Assembly: GCA_013146195.2 (NCBI GenBank)
Contig: CM028377.1
Coordinates: 174,189,845 to 174,253,844, forward strand
DNA length: 64,000 nucleotides
From: Codonopsis lanceolata
Taxonomy: Eukaryota; Streptophyta; Magnoliopsida; Asterales; Campanulaceae
Direction of reading: 5' to 3'
Each line of letters begins with the position of its first letter. Positions within the stretch are counted from its first letter, which is position 1. Of the stretch, positions 1 through 11,847 are shown piece by piece. Under the pieces are notes generated by a model. The model had not been told where the DNA came from. It was given only the letters and a program-made list of their open reading frames with translations, and did not search any database. The position numbers and the translations under genes were made by a program.

Positions 1-2821
1 TAATAGAGTGACAAGTAGATGTTTACTTGACATTAAAATTAAGTAGGGATTGAGCTCGACAAGAGCGAACTCATCCATGTCAAGTAGATGTTTACTCACA
101 TATGATCAAGCAGGGATTGAGCTCGACAAAAGCGAACTCATTCATGTCAAGTAAATGTTTATTCCATATGACAAGTTCGCGATTAATCATATAGTTTACA
201 AGAGGAACTCAATTGATACTCCAAGGCATGAATCACAAGCATGAAAATCAGTCCAAGCATGAATCTTGAAAGCTAGTATTCTAGTCAAACGAATTCTAAG
301 CGTCATAGGGATTGAATGTAGAGTCGGTATTGTTCTATGGCTCTCTAGATGCGACTCCATTGAGTCATTACTATAATTCCATCCAAGTAAGGTATTAATG
401 TTGTATGTATTTCTAGCCTTTTTCTATGGTTTCAATTTAAGCACAACTAGGTTATTGTTCCATTTAAGAACACTAGTTCAAGAATCACTAAATCAAGTAT
501 TCGTTGAAAGCCTAAGTTGATTAATATCAATTCAAGCCCTAGATCAGTTCAAGTTCACAATTCCACTTGTTAGTGAAATCCAAGTTCAAGACAAGTTGAC
601 AATTCAACGATAATTGAAAACCTTAAAGCATTCAAGAGTAAATCATGCTTCAGGTAACGATATAAAATATACTTTGTAAGTCATATTATCAAGTAAATAT
701 AGAGGATCACTTAAAGGCAACTAGGAGGGAAAATCAAGATTCGAGCAAGAATATACAATATGCTTTTGTAAATCATATTATCAAATAAACATGGAGGATT
801 TAATCTTTAACAATTATTACATTTATGTTTTTATGAGTCGTAATGTAAGATATGCCTAGATGTTTATTTCTAGTATAGAACCAATGTTAAGTTTACAACT
901 TAACAAATAATAAATCGCATACTTTTCCGAGACTACAATGATATCTAAGATAGACAAATAATAGGATTATATTTCCTAAACTCTTCCTAGAATGATATTT
1001 CATTTTATATTCCCAAATTCATGATAGTTTATGTTTTGTTCATAAACCAACCTTATCAAGTTCAAACCTTTCATAAGTCATAATATCACGTAGGCTTAGA
1101 GATTCATTTCTATTATGAACCTAGGCTAAACTTGTAATTAACAAGTAGCAAGTCACATAATCTCCAAGATTTTATTGAGGGTCTAGGATCATTGAATAAT
1201 TAGATTATATTCACTAAAAACTCTTATGGAATGATAATTCATCCTATACTCCTAAATGTATTATAGTTCATGTCAAAAATCTGATAACCTATTATAACAC
1301 ATTCTGCCCAGTCAACTTGTAAATTCAACCATTAATCGTTCACAACTCCAAATTAGGTGATTATTACTTATTCTGAAACTAGACTCTTGAAACTATATTT
1401 TTTTCATTTTAAATTATTCTATTCGGACTTATATTCATCAAAATACAGCCCCTCTAAGTTCATGTTAACATTCTATTTTCCTGGAAGCAGTTTTCTTACA
1501 CATATGTAGGTAAAACATATCCAACCTGGGGTACTTAAAGAACTTGGAATTTTACCAAAATTTACAGGGAATATCCTAACATATGTAGGTAAAACATATC
1601 CAATCAAAATCATAATCCTTTTAGTAGATTTGTCCCAACATTTTCCCGAAAATTTGCCAAAATAGAGCCTGAATTTGTATAATCTATTTTCTAACAAGTT
1701 CATGAACAACACCCAAATCAAAGTTAGAACATATTTCAAACCAAACACAAAACCAAAATCTTCAAATCAAGATCCATGGAATAATTTCCAGATTCTCTAG
1801 AGGCATTACAACATGTTATATACTTGATAAAAATATTCTTTAGCACGATCTAAGCAAGATTAATAAAGAAGAAAGCAAGGGGATTTAGTAACGTACCAAA
1901 TCTGAATCTTAAACCTATACCAAATTGGAAATGGATAGAGGGGAAATGATCTCCTTGACAAGAGCTTTCCAACACCGGTCTTCGTTCGTTTATTAGTTGG
2001 CCGAAACTCCGGGAATCACCGGAATACTCCAAGAACACACTCCTCTCTTTCTATGTTTAACCGGTTGGAGATATGAAGATGGAGGAAAAAATGAGATTAG
2101 GAATGAATGGAGGGATGTTTTGAGGCTCAAATACTCTTAAAGGGAGGTCACAAAGCTAAAGGGGCTGGACCATTAAGGGTATGGGATAGTTTTTACTCCA
2201 AAAATCATAAATGTAGGCTGCTGCCAAGCTGCTACGATAGCCACGTACGTGCTACAGTGACGCAAGCGTCGCGGGTATTTTTCTAGGCTTCCCATTTGAA
2301 CTCTGTTTGACGAAACGATGTGATTTCTTTGCCAGGCTGACCTGAAGGACTTAAACTAAAAGCTTTAAAAGTCCCAAACCAAACTAAAACCATCTTGGGT
2401 GATATCTAGAACAAAACATTTCAACCGCGTACTGAAATCAGTCCATAACGCAACTAATGTACGACCAGACGAAATTACACGGAACAAACTAACAATCGAA
2501 CGAGTATGCATACATATTCTAAAGTATGTTAAAAGCCTAATAAAGGGTCTTAAACACTTACCCAAAGTTAAATAAAAATAAAGTCCAACCAAAGTACGAA
2601 AGGCGAAACATTTACGAAACACGAATCGTGAAATCAAACTTACGACGACGACTATACTTTGAACGTCATGACAACTTGTAAACTTTATAAAAATGATAAT
2701 AAGGATATTAAATGTATCCAAGCAAATACACAAAGACCTAGGATCTCCCAAAGGTCGTGAGAAAGAACAAAGTGCGTAACCGTTCTATCGAGTCAAATAC
2801 TTAAAAATTCGGGGTCTTACA
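1..2821 (+). mobile_element. Gypsy-type LTR, right-hand part (5' end outside window)
   Basis: The segment ends in GGGGTCTTACA at 2811-2821, a typical inverted-repeat LTR terminus whose partner start would be TGTAAGACCCC. No such start is seen in the window, so the LTR begins further left or is truncated. The body has no long open frame. A second LTR end with the same terminal sequence is at 34516-34526, suggesting the same or a related family. Positions 9-170 hold imperfect tandem units with the shared phrase GGGATTGAGCTCGACAA. LTR status is inferred from the terminus and layout only. Confidence 0.5.
9..170. repeat. Imperfect tandem repeat inside the LTR
   Basis: About two units of roughly 75-85 bp share GTCAAGTAGATGTTTACT and GGGATTGAGCTCGACAA. 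They lie inside the LTR-like segment at the left edge. Confidence 0.6.
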
Positions 2822-2825
2822 CATA

Positions 2826-2828
2826 CAG

Positions 2829-2873
<45 letters not shown>

Positions 2874-2879
2874 GAGAGA
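2826..2879. repeat. Compound (CA)n(TA)n microsatellite
   Basis: A CA run followed directly by a TA run and GAGAGA, just after the LTR end at 2821. Confidence 0.9.
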
Positions 2880-5529
2880 TAATCACGAGCATTATTTTAA
2901 TCTTCAAGCTCGGCTCCTTTAGCAAACGAGCCTTTAATTTTACTCAAGCTTAGCTTATTCCTAACTAGGTTAGTACCAGTGCGATGGACGGTTTTTTTAT
3001 TCTGGTTTTGTTTCTGAAACTTAGTTTGGAAATTATATTGGATTGAAGGCATAAATGAGACATACATTTGTTAGGAGTTTTGTTGAAATGAATAATATGT
3101 TTTCAACTAAAAATACATTAAGATCCAAAAATAGATGCAATTTTTCCATGAAACACTAATAAAGTGATAATAGTACTACTATATCATGATAAATTATGTT
3201 TCAGTACTTTTGTTTTCGAATGTGAAGTAGATCCATCAATTTCTCTCTAACATCATGGATTTACAATTTTTGATCTTGTCATTATTGTAATTATCATATG
3301 AATCTACAATTTTCATAACTTTGTCATCAACTTTAGCCTTCTTTGTCACCGGTTTTGTCATGGTTTCCTTGTCCAAGATTAGTTGGGGGAACAAAAATTG
3401 TCACAGAGTGTCAAGATAAAGTAAGAAAAAGTTTGGAATATGTCAAAAGTGTCTCAAACAACTCTGATGTATACTTACATTTGAACCGAAAGTTGCAGCT
3501 TTCAGTTGGTGAAAAAGTAGCATAATATGTAATAGGAAGGCTTGTACCTTGTACGCTTGAAGATCACATGAGAAATGAGTTAGTATATCGATAATTTGTA
3601 AAACACATCCGAAAATAAATATTTCAGAAAAAAATTAGAAATTAAGAAAATTTTAAACCTTGAAATATTATAAAGATTAGACAGAAAACAAGCAAGTAGT
3701 CTCTCCGCCAACAAAGAGGTCGAGTTTAACACAACGAATTTTACAGTTTAACATTATAATTTTTTTAAAAAACTTTATTAAGAATAAAGCTGATCAAGTT
3801 GATACTAACATATCGCCATAAGCACATGCACAAAGACCTCATTTCTAACAAAGAGAACACCGTCTATTAAGACTAACATACTTTTCAGGACAAAAATAAA
3901 AAATTTGCCAAAAGATTCGATCTCGATCAAGTTCAAACAATCATAAGTCAAACTTTGTAGTTCCATATGGATCAAATGGAAACAACTTAAGTGGTGAAAG
4001 TGAGTAGAATTCAAATTCGCACAATAGTTTATATCAATATAAATAGAGGTTTCCTAGCAAACATGATGTTAGAGCCCTCGAAGATTCTTGCAATTGATGC
4101 ATGTCCATGGAAGCACTTAAAGAGTGCAAGCAATTTGAACGAACACATCGAATCCGACAGAGATGACATCTAATGAGAAGATCATATGTTTCTTGACAAT
4201 AGCATTTGTAGTAAACTAGTGCTGGTGAAGGCCATAGTATATAACTCATAAAAGAATAGCTAAAACAGACCAAGTCATAAATGACATCTATCAAAACAAA
4301 ATAAGGACTTCAAGTAATAAATATGCACTGGTAAAAGTTTTATCCATCAAGTTGTAGCCCTAAATTCACAAACTTCCCATCAATTTTAAGAAACTCCTCA
4401 AGCAAGAACAAAGGGGTCGAAAAAAGGGTAGGAATAAAGAAAGAAAGTATTTGAAACTACATGATAATGTACCAAACACAAGAAATATATATTTTTGAAA
4501 AGAAAAAAACACTCATTTTCCCTGAGAGAAAGGCATTGACCTTTAAAGCTGAAGTTATTAAATTAGCGAAAATTAGCATAGAGATTTATCTATGGCCTGA
4601 GAGTGGATGTTTTACCATTAGTAATAATGTATAAATCTGAAAAGTCATGGGGAACTGTTTGCAAGTTTTTTTTTTTCTGATCATCGTGCATCCATAGAGA
4701 GTGATAGAGAGAGCACTTAGACATACGTATAAGAAGGTAATATATGAGGATTTACAAACTTGAAATGTATGTATGAGAATTTATATAGTATAATTGGCAA
4801 TTTTTTTAATAAAACATGAGAGTAAATAGATATAGTTGTCATGAAGATAATCTAAAAATATTTGAATTTCAAAATTTTTGTTCAAGAAATGGATATGATA
4901 ATGTTGTTTTGTTTGGAATAGATGATGATGATTTTAAAGTTATCATTTTCTAAACTATGTTGGAATAAGAAAATAAAAGTATTTTTTTTTTTCAAAATGA
5001 TTTAAGAAGCTCATAGATGAATGTGCAAAGAAATTCATAAGAATCCAACTTAAACTATACTATAATAAATTCATAATAATTTAACTTAAAATAAAATAGT
5101 ATAATTAATTAGAATAATTTAACTTGAGGTAACGACTATGTTAAAACAAAGATAACATGGAAATGATTGATATTTGTAGTATGATTTTTCTTTCTTTTTA
5201 ATATTCTATAAAATCGTAATCTATATCAAATGTGATAAAATATATCCTAAATTGGAAGTCCTAATCAAGTATGTGATAAAAGCGATCCTAAATTGGAAAT
5301 CTATCATAAATGTGATAAAATCAAATATGCTAAAATCTAAATCAAATGTGATAAAAATATATCCTAAATCGTAATCTAAATCAAATGTAATTGAATTGTC
5401 TCCCAAAAAGTGTTCATCTTTCTTCTTTTATATAAAGACCAACTTAGCAACACTTCCCTAAAAGATCCAGCATCACCCATGAAAGTTTAAGAAAAAAATA
5501 TTCAAATAATTATCGTACTATTCATAGGT
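2880..5529. other. Intergenic DNA, no gene recognised
   Basis: AT-rich sequence with only short open frames that show no family resemblance or splice logic. Positions 5220-5400 have several near-copies of ATCAAATGTGATAAAA, a local degenerate repeat. Nothing else stands out. Confidence 0.6.
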
Positions 5530-6245
5530 AACCGATTTGACCAACCACATTACAATATCTCAAATGTGACTAACGTATTCAGTAATTGGCTGCGATATAG
5601 TTCTTGTCGTTAACGCTCCATCCAATTTTGTTACGAGTCTATTGACGTCGATTAACGAATGGGCTGGTATTTTTGTTTTTCAATTGCACCCCTTTCTCCC
5701 CCAAATATGTTTCCTTCAATTCTATCTTTCTAGGTGCAATTGAATGACAAAAACACACTTCGTACAATCCAGGGAAAATTAATTTTGTCAGCATACTTTG
5801 ACGAATCTTTACATTTTATATTTCATTCATTACTTCCTCTTTTTTTGTTCATAAAATATATATTTTTGACCTCTAAAAGAAAAAAAAATGATAATTTTAA
5901 AACCATAAATCATTTACTTTTCAATTTCAACTATCATTAAGTATCTTCTTATATTTTAAAAAACCTTAGGGGAGGTAACTAAAATTAATTTTGTTAAAAA
6001 TTGGATTACAATTAGTGATAATGACGAAATTGCATATCTTTTTTCAAGTACAATGACAATTTTGCTCGAAAAATAGTACAATAGCAAAATATAACGATCG
6101 GTTAAAATACAATGACAAAAATTAACCATTTTTCCAAGTAATCCACGTCAACAGTTCGTTACAAAATTAGATGAAGTATTAACGGTAAGGACCCATCACA
6201 ATTGGTCAGAAAATTGGATGTGCTATTGATGATAAGACCACATTA
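5530..6245. mobile_element. Possible decayed Mutator-like element
   Basis: The stretch around 5610-5660 (CCAATTTTGTTACGAG) and the stretch around 6135-6195 (TTCGTTACAAAATTAG) match as diverged inverted repeats of about 50-90 bp. Both carry the CGTTAA and GACGT phrases common in plant Mutator-like TIRs. The interior has no recognisable coding sequence. No target duplication was found, so the boundaries are approximate. Confidence 0.3.
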
Positions 6246-6296
6246 CACCCAATTAATGAGTTCATTTATCACATTTCATATATTGTAACAAAGTAT

Positions 6297-6306
6297 TATG
6301 TTTATT
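6297..6306. repeat. Left 10-bp target-site duplication of Pack-MULE 1
   Basis: TATGTTTATT sits directly before the left TIR (GGGATAATTGC) and is repeated exactly at 11672-11681 after the right TIR. Ten bases lies within the 8-11 bp range known for Mutator-like elements. Confidence 0.9.
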
Positions 6307-6890
6307 GGGATAATTGCATAAAAAACTCTGGCCTATTTGAGGTATTGCAAATTGAACCCTGACAATTGTTTATAGGCATATTGAACCCCATACTATTATT
6401 TTTAGTTCAATTAAAACCCTCAGTCTATTTCATACGTTAACTTCTAACGGGAAGGTGAGTAGGATGCCAACGTGACATCCTACGTGGCCAATTTTATTTC
6501 TCATAAACCTTGTACAAAATTTGTAATTTCATAAAAAACCCTAAAATTTATTTTCACCAAATAAAGCCTTAAAATTTAAAATAAATAGTTATTTATATAC
6601 CAATTTCATTTTTAAAAAAATAAAGTTATTTTTTTTAGAAAATAGGGCTCAAAATATGATGCAAGTTTCAATGAGTATTTAATATTTAATACACATCCGA
6701 TCCTAAATAATCATCATGTTTGATTTCGTACACAAATTAAGAAAAACAAATTATCTCTATTATAATATTGATATAATTTGTATAAAGTATTTATTTAATA
6801 TGTAATATTTTAATAAAAATTAAAAATTAATATATTTGTTTTAAAATTTATTTGTAACATTTAATATTATGTTTAAAACTATAATTTTAA
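6307..6890 (+). repeat. Left TIR of Pack-MULE 1
   Basis: Inverted match to 11092-11671, readable almost throughout. Shared landmarks include AGTTCAATTAAAACCCTC, CCTACGTGGCCAATTTTAT written here as ACGTGGCC, and CATTTAATATTATG near the inner edge. The TIR is very AT-rich inside and more mixed towards the outer end. Confidence 0.9.
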
Positions 6891-6935
6891 ATTATAAATT
6901 TTCTTAAAGAAGTTAAAAACTAATTAAAGTAAATA

Positions 6936-7557
6936 GAAGGCGCGCACAAGGTTGTTCTGGCCACAAACATCGCAGAAACTTCCTTGACAATTGATGGTAT
7001 TAAGTATGTAATTGATCCAGGATTTGTCAAGATGAAATCTTACAATCCTAAATGCGCAGGGGATGGAATCCTTACAACTCACTCCCATCTCCAAGCATCG
7101 GTGACCAATGGGGTTGGAGGATCAGACGAAACGAGTCTGAAAATGCTTTCGGTTGTACACTACACATAATTATTTGAATGACTTGGATGATAACACTGTC
7201 CCCGGGATTCAACGGACAAACCTTGCCAATGGTGTACTCACGTTAAAGAGTCTCGGCATCCACGATTTGATTAATTTTGATTTTATGGATCCACCTACAG
7301 CTGAGGCTTTACTGAAAGCCCTGGAGCTACTCTTTGCGCTTAGTGCTCTCAATAAACATGGGGAGTTGACAAAGGTGGGAAGACAAATGGCAGAGTTCCC
7401 TCTTGATCCTATGTTTTCCAAAATGCTTGTAGCTTCTGATAAGTATAAATGCTATGCTGAGATCATATCGACTGCGGCGATGCTCTCCATTGGTAGTTCG
7501 ATATTTTATCGACCAAAGGACAAACAGGTCCACGGAGACAATACACGCATGAACTTT
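6936..7557 (+). pseudogene. PRP2/DHX16-type DEAH-box splicing helicase fragment, part 1
   Basis: Translation in shifting frames gives helicase motif V (TNIAETSLTIDGI), then ASDKYKC and FYRPKDKQVHGDN of the region joining the helicase core to the HA2 domain. This closely resembles plant PRP2/DHX16, an ATPase that remodels the spliceosome before the first splicing step. The copy is broken. Around 7030-7170 the frame shifts more than once, and the motif VI region (normally QRAGRSGRT) has the first arginine codon changed to TGG plus a frame change. The N-terminal RecA domain is absent. No intron is visible across the stretch, so the source may have been a processed copy or a long-exon region; this cannot be decided here. 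The reading continues at 10065 after the solo LTR. Confidence 0.9.
7553..7557. repeat. Left 5-bp target duplication of solo LTR 1
   Basis: ACTTT directly precedes the TGTAATACCCC start and recurs at 10065-10069 directly after the TTACA end. Confidence 0.9.
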
Positions 7558-10064
7558 TGTAATACCCCAAATCTTTCTATATTAAAATAAAATAATTTTA
7601 TGAAATTTTAGTGGGCTTGGTGTACATTACTTAGAATATTTTGAGGTTGGGCTGGGCCCATCAAATTTAAGTCTCTTTAATTTATAATAATTATAATTAT
7701 AACTTAATGATAATAATAATAAAAATACTAATAATAATAATACTAATAAATAGATATTAATTATATAAATCAATATTGTAAATTGGGCTTTTTGATTGTA
7801 CAATGGATTCTAAGTTGGATCTATTCTATTTTGTTTGGGTTTGATCAAGTGGACTCTTTTAATTAGAGCATGGCCCATTAGCAATATTAGTTAAGTGAAA
7901 TATATATATAAAAAAAAAAAAGGAAAGGAAGAGAAAGAGACGGAGGCATACACCAGAAGAAGTAACAGGGAGTCGTCTTTATGTTAAGGCCATCAATCGG
8001 CAACCCATAGATAACCTCTTCCCCTGAAAAATCAAAAGAATTATTTTTGTTCCAAGCAAAGCATTTAGAGAGAGAGAGAGAGAGAGTACGGAGGAAGCCA
8101 TTGTTGGGGTCTTCGAAGTGAAGGAAAGAGGAGGATAGGTGGTGCACCGAAACACCGTCGAACGAAATCGTGAATTTTAATTAAAGATATTGCTCTTTCT
8201 GTTTCTAAATTGCAAGTAGTATGATTCTTCTATTAAATTGGACGAGATGAGTGTTGTTACCTTGCTATGAACCGAAGAAGAAGAAGGTAACAGAGAAATG
8301 TATTTGGGGATAATGTGTTGTCTGTTTGTTTGGATGTGAGTATGTGTTGTGAATTATGAATATGAAAGAGGAAAATTGATGTAGAATCTTGGATTTGTGT
8401 ACTGTATGTGTAAAAAAAAAAAAATAAATAAATAAAAGAAGATAAAACGGAAAGAACTCGGCAGTGAAGAAGACAATTATGTGTTCCCGAGCTGCTGCTG
8501 CAAACCAAGGAAGATCAAAAAGAAAAGAGAAGGAGATAGAAACGGGTTGAGTGGTTGTGCTGGAAACAAAGAAAAGTTGTTAGTTGAATTAATTATAGAA
8601 GCTTTTATTATTTTATTGCTTCTTGTTTGATAGGTCAAATTATTGAGATAGGTGGGTTGACTTCCGAATTGAATTAAAAAGGAAGGCATGAGCTGTAACA
8701 GCTACTTTGGTATTTAGGATTAGTTTCCTAACTCAACAATAAATTAATATATATATTAAAATAGTGTATTTTAAAATAGCATTATAGAAACATTTTTAAG
8801 AATGATTTTTGTAATCAATAACTTTTGAATTAAATTAGATTGGTTAAAGTGTTGCAGTATAAATATTTTAGTAATTTGATTTATGTCTTGAATTTTAGAT
8901 TTTGGACAAGAAGAGTAACATTTAGTTGCGTTTCGGTGGACTTAGAAATTCGTGGGCTTATTTTTTCAGGTAAGGGATTATACCTCTTGCAGTCTCTAAT
9001 TTTGTTTATTCTCCGTTAGACTTCCAATTTATTTATTGACATCGATATTCTTTTGAAACGTACGCCGACTTGGGTCGGTAATTGATTTGAATTCTGTCGA
9101 TTTCACTTCTTTAAAAATCATAAATTGATTCACGTTTGACTTCATTTAATTATTGAATTTCATGTTAGTTATTCTTCCTACATGAAATATATGATTGTTG
9201 CGATGCAAAATATTGTGATGCATGACCCTTATAGTAAAATTTGACTATCGTTTCCTTGAAACTCTGCCATGATCATTTAAATGATTTTTATGACTATCGA
9301 ATGCCACATAAAATGTGAGCATAATTATTGAATGATCGAACTTATCGAATACCACCTAGCTAGTGGTATATGGTTATCCGGATATACCAAATATGATCGA
9401 ATTATCGATACTCTTCAGAGTAATTATTGATCTGCTTATCGATACTCTTCGGAGTAAATATTTAAAAATTGTTTTATGATCATGGGATTCTGTGAGTAAT
9501 TTACTGTCTCCAGTCGGTATGGGACGGTTGGTGACGGTTGATCACTCGAGTCGCTTTTGTTGTTAAATTTTCATTTGACTTCCTTTTTATTTTAATATTG
9601 AAAATTTGATAAATTGCTTCCGCTTATCGATACTTGAACTGTGAACTTAGAATATTGAAATTTATCCATCTCTGATTTATTCTGGTCAACTCCTCCTTAG
9701 TAACCTAGGGTCAGATATGATCTTCTTGGGCATTGTTCGCTCACCCTTTTTCTTTCAAATTCTCCTTCTTCAGGTAATGAGTAGGAATTATGAGAAGACT
9801 TAACTCGGACAAACCATGATGACGGTTCTGAGAGACTTTGGATCTAGACATTATTTAAAATAAAGGAGGACTTATTAAGAATGATTTACTTTTATTTAGC
9901 ATCAAGTTTGTAGTAAAGTTTATTGGGTTATTTGACTTTATTTGAAGACGATTTAAAGTTTATTTATTTTGGGTTTGGAATATTTATGACTTTAAGATGT
10001 TATTGTAAGTGACGTGGTCAAAATTATGGGACCGCGGTGTCGGTACCGAGTTTGGGACGTTACA
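7558..10064. mobile_element. Solo LTR 1, Gypsy-type, inside Pack-MULE 1
   Basis: The element starts TGTAATACCCCAAA and ends TTTGGGACGTTACA, an imperfect terminal inverted repeat with TG..CA ends. It is flanked by ACTTT on both sides. At 2507 bp it has no gag or pol frame, no primer-binding site and no second LTR, so it is a solo LTR left by recombination between the two LTRs of a full element. It falls inside a codon-level match to the helicase: RMNF at its left edge and HMGNVGDHF at its right edge join seamlessly. Internal direct repeats of TATCGATACTCTTC occur near 9405 and 9440. Confidence 0.92.
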
Positions 10065-10578
10065 ACTTTCATATGGGTAATGTTGGCGATCATTTCGCAT
10101 TACTGAAGGTCTACACTTCTTGGAAAGAAATCAACTTCTCAACTCAATGGTGCTATGAGAATTTTATACAGGTGAGGAACATGAAGCGTGCGTGGGACAT
10201 ACGAAATCAACTAGAGGGACTTTTGGAGAGAGTGGAAATCAAATTGACCACGAATAACAACCGTTTAGAAGCAATCAAGAAGTACATAACATCAGGGTAT
10301 TTTCCCCACTCTGCCAAGATACAAAAGAATGGATGCTATCAAACTGTCAAACATCCCCAAACTGTTCAGATTCATCCCAGCCAAAGGTTTAGCTCAAGCA
10401 CTCCTAGATGGGTCAGTGTACCATGAATTGGTCCGCATAACGAAAAGAGTACATGCGACAAAGGTTATTGAGTTAAAACCGATGGCTAATGGAAATATCA
10501 CCTCATTATTATCGTGAAGGATGTTGAAGATTCTTGCAAAAAATGCCTCGTGTAGAAGGTCGTGTAACTAAGGATTAA
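10065..10578 (+). pseudogene. PRP2/DHX16-type helicase fragment, part 2 (C-terminal end)
   Basis: Resumes the helicase reading at HMGNVGDHFALLKVYTSW and continues with STQWCYENFIQ, RDIRNQLEGLLERVE-like sequence (here WDIRNQLEGLLERVE) and KKYITSGYFPHSAKIQKNG, the HA2/OB-fold region. After about 10420 the frame shifts. KKMPRVEGRVTKD followed by TAA at 10576-10578 marks what looks like the native C-terminus. Several frameshifts and no start make it a pseudogene. Together with part 1 it covers roughly the last 40 percent of a PRP2-type protein. Confidence 0.9.
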
Positions 10579-11091
10579 TTGGGTGTGTCACTAATACAAG
10601 AAAAGCGTAAATACATTTTTGTAGATCTGTATTAGACTTATTCTTCAATGACAATCTTAATCTGTTATTATCTACCAATCTTTGAATATCAAATAGACAG
10701 TACAAAAATGAATCTTTGTTTTTTGTATTTCACCGCGTTTGGCAACGTAAGAAAAATTAATTAACACGAGATACATAAGGTAAACCAGAAAGAAGAGGAA
10801 AATATGAGATTTCCAATTGCAAAACAATGATGGCAACATTTTCACTCATTCTACCTAAACTCTGGTCTTGGATATTTTTTCACATGTGAACTATAATTTT
10901 GAATGTGAAAGATTTTCATTTTCGGGAGTTATTTATGTCAAGCCTAGTCTTGAGAACCCCATACTATGAAATTAAAAATATAATCACTAGTCACTGTGAA
11001 GTTTTCTAAACACTACTAGAAGATCTAGGTCAAATATACGAATATCCAAAACTACTCAAAGATCTACTTGAAGTTTTGTCAATCACAGTTA
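10579..11091. other. Pack-MULE 1 interior after the captured gene
   Basis: AT-rich, no open frame of note. The first part may be the captured 3' untranslated region of the helicase gene, since it follows its stop codon directly. The rest leads into the right TIR. Confidence 0.5.
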
Positions 11092-11671
11092 TAAAAATTA
11101 TAGTTTTAAACATAATATTAAATGTTACAAATAAATTTTAAAACAAATATATTAATTTTTAATTTTTATTAAAATATTACATATTAAATAAATAATTTAT
11201 ACAAATTATACCAATATTATAATAGAGATAATTTGTTTTTCTTAATTTGTGTACGAAATCAAACATGATGATTATTTATGATCGGATGTGTATTAAATAT
11301 TAAATACTCATTGAAACTTGCATCATATTTTGAGCCCTATTTTCTAAAAAAATAACTTTATTTTTTAAAATGAAATTGGTATATAAATAACTATTTATTT
11401 TAAATTTGAAGGCTTTATTTGGTGAAAATAAATTTTAGGGTTTTTTATGAAATTACAAAATTTGTATAAGGTTTATAAGAAATAAAATTGGCCACGTAGA
11501 ATGTCACGTTGGTATCCTACTCACCTTCCCGTTAGAAGTTAACGTATGAAATAGACGGAGGGTTTTAATTGAACTGAAAATAATAATCTGGGGTTCAATA
11601 TGCCTATAACAATTGTTGAGGTTCAATTTACAATACCTAAAATAGACAAGAGTTTTTTATGCAATTATCCC
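11092..11671 (-). repeat. Right TIR of Pack-MULE 1
   Basis: Reverse-complement partner of 6307-6890, ending ..GCAATTATCCC at 11671 and followed by the TATGTTTATT duplication (11672-11681). Confidence 0.9.
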
Positions 11672-11847
11672 TATGTTTATTTGAATAATTTTCCCAAATT
11701 TTAAACATTCCAAGAATAAAATTCCATAATTAAGTTAAGGTGAATCGGCAAATGATTTAACCCTTCTTCATCGTGCTCATGAAACATCTGTTCGTATAGA
11801 TATCGCAGATTATCCCCTAGTACTCTACGCCGCAGATTATCTCCCAA

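Larger units (their letters stand above)
6307..11671. mobile_element. Pack-MULE 1 carrying a DEAH-helicase fragment, split by a solo LTR
   Basis: The element is bounded by long terminal inverted repeats, left about 6307-6890 and right about 11092-11671. Both outer ends read GGGATAATTGCATAAAA-like from outside in, and the 10-bp duplication TATGTTTATT flanks them. Between the TIRs lies a fragment of a PRP2/DHX16-type helicase and no transposase. This is the layout of a non-autonomous Mutator-like element with a captured host gene. Removing the solo LTR at 7558-10064 and one copy of its duplication leaves about 2.85 kb for the original element. TIRs differ by scattered substitutions and short indels, so the insertion is not recent. 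The intact mTERF gene starts about 170 bp beyond the right end. Confidence 0.9.

Noticed and set aside
6984..7590. Intact helicase gene
   Set aside because: Frameshifts, corrupted motif VI, missing N-terminal half and an LTR insertion show it is a fragment.
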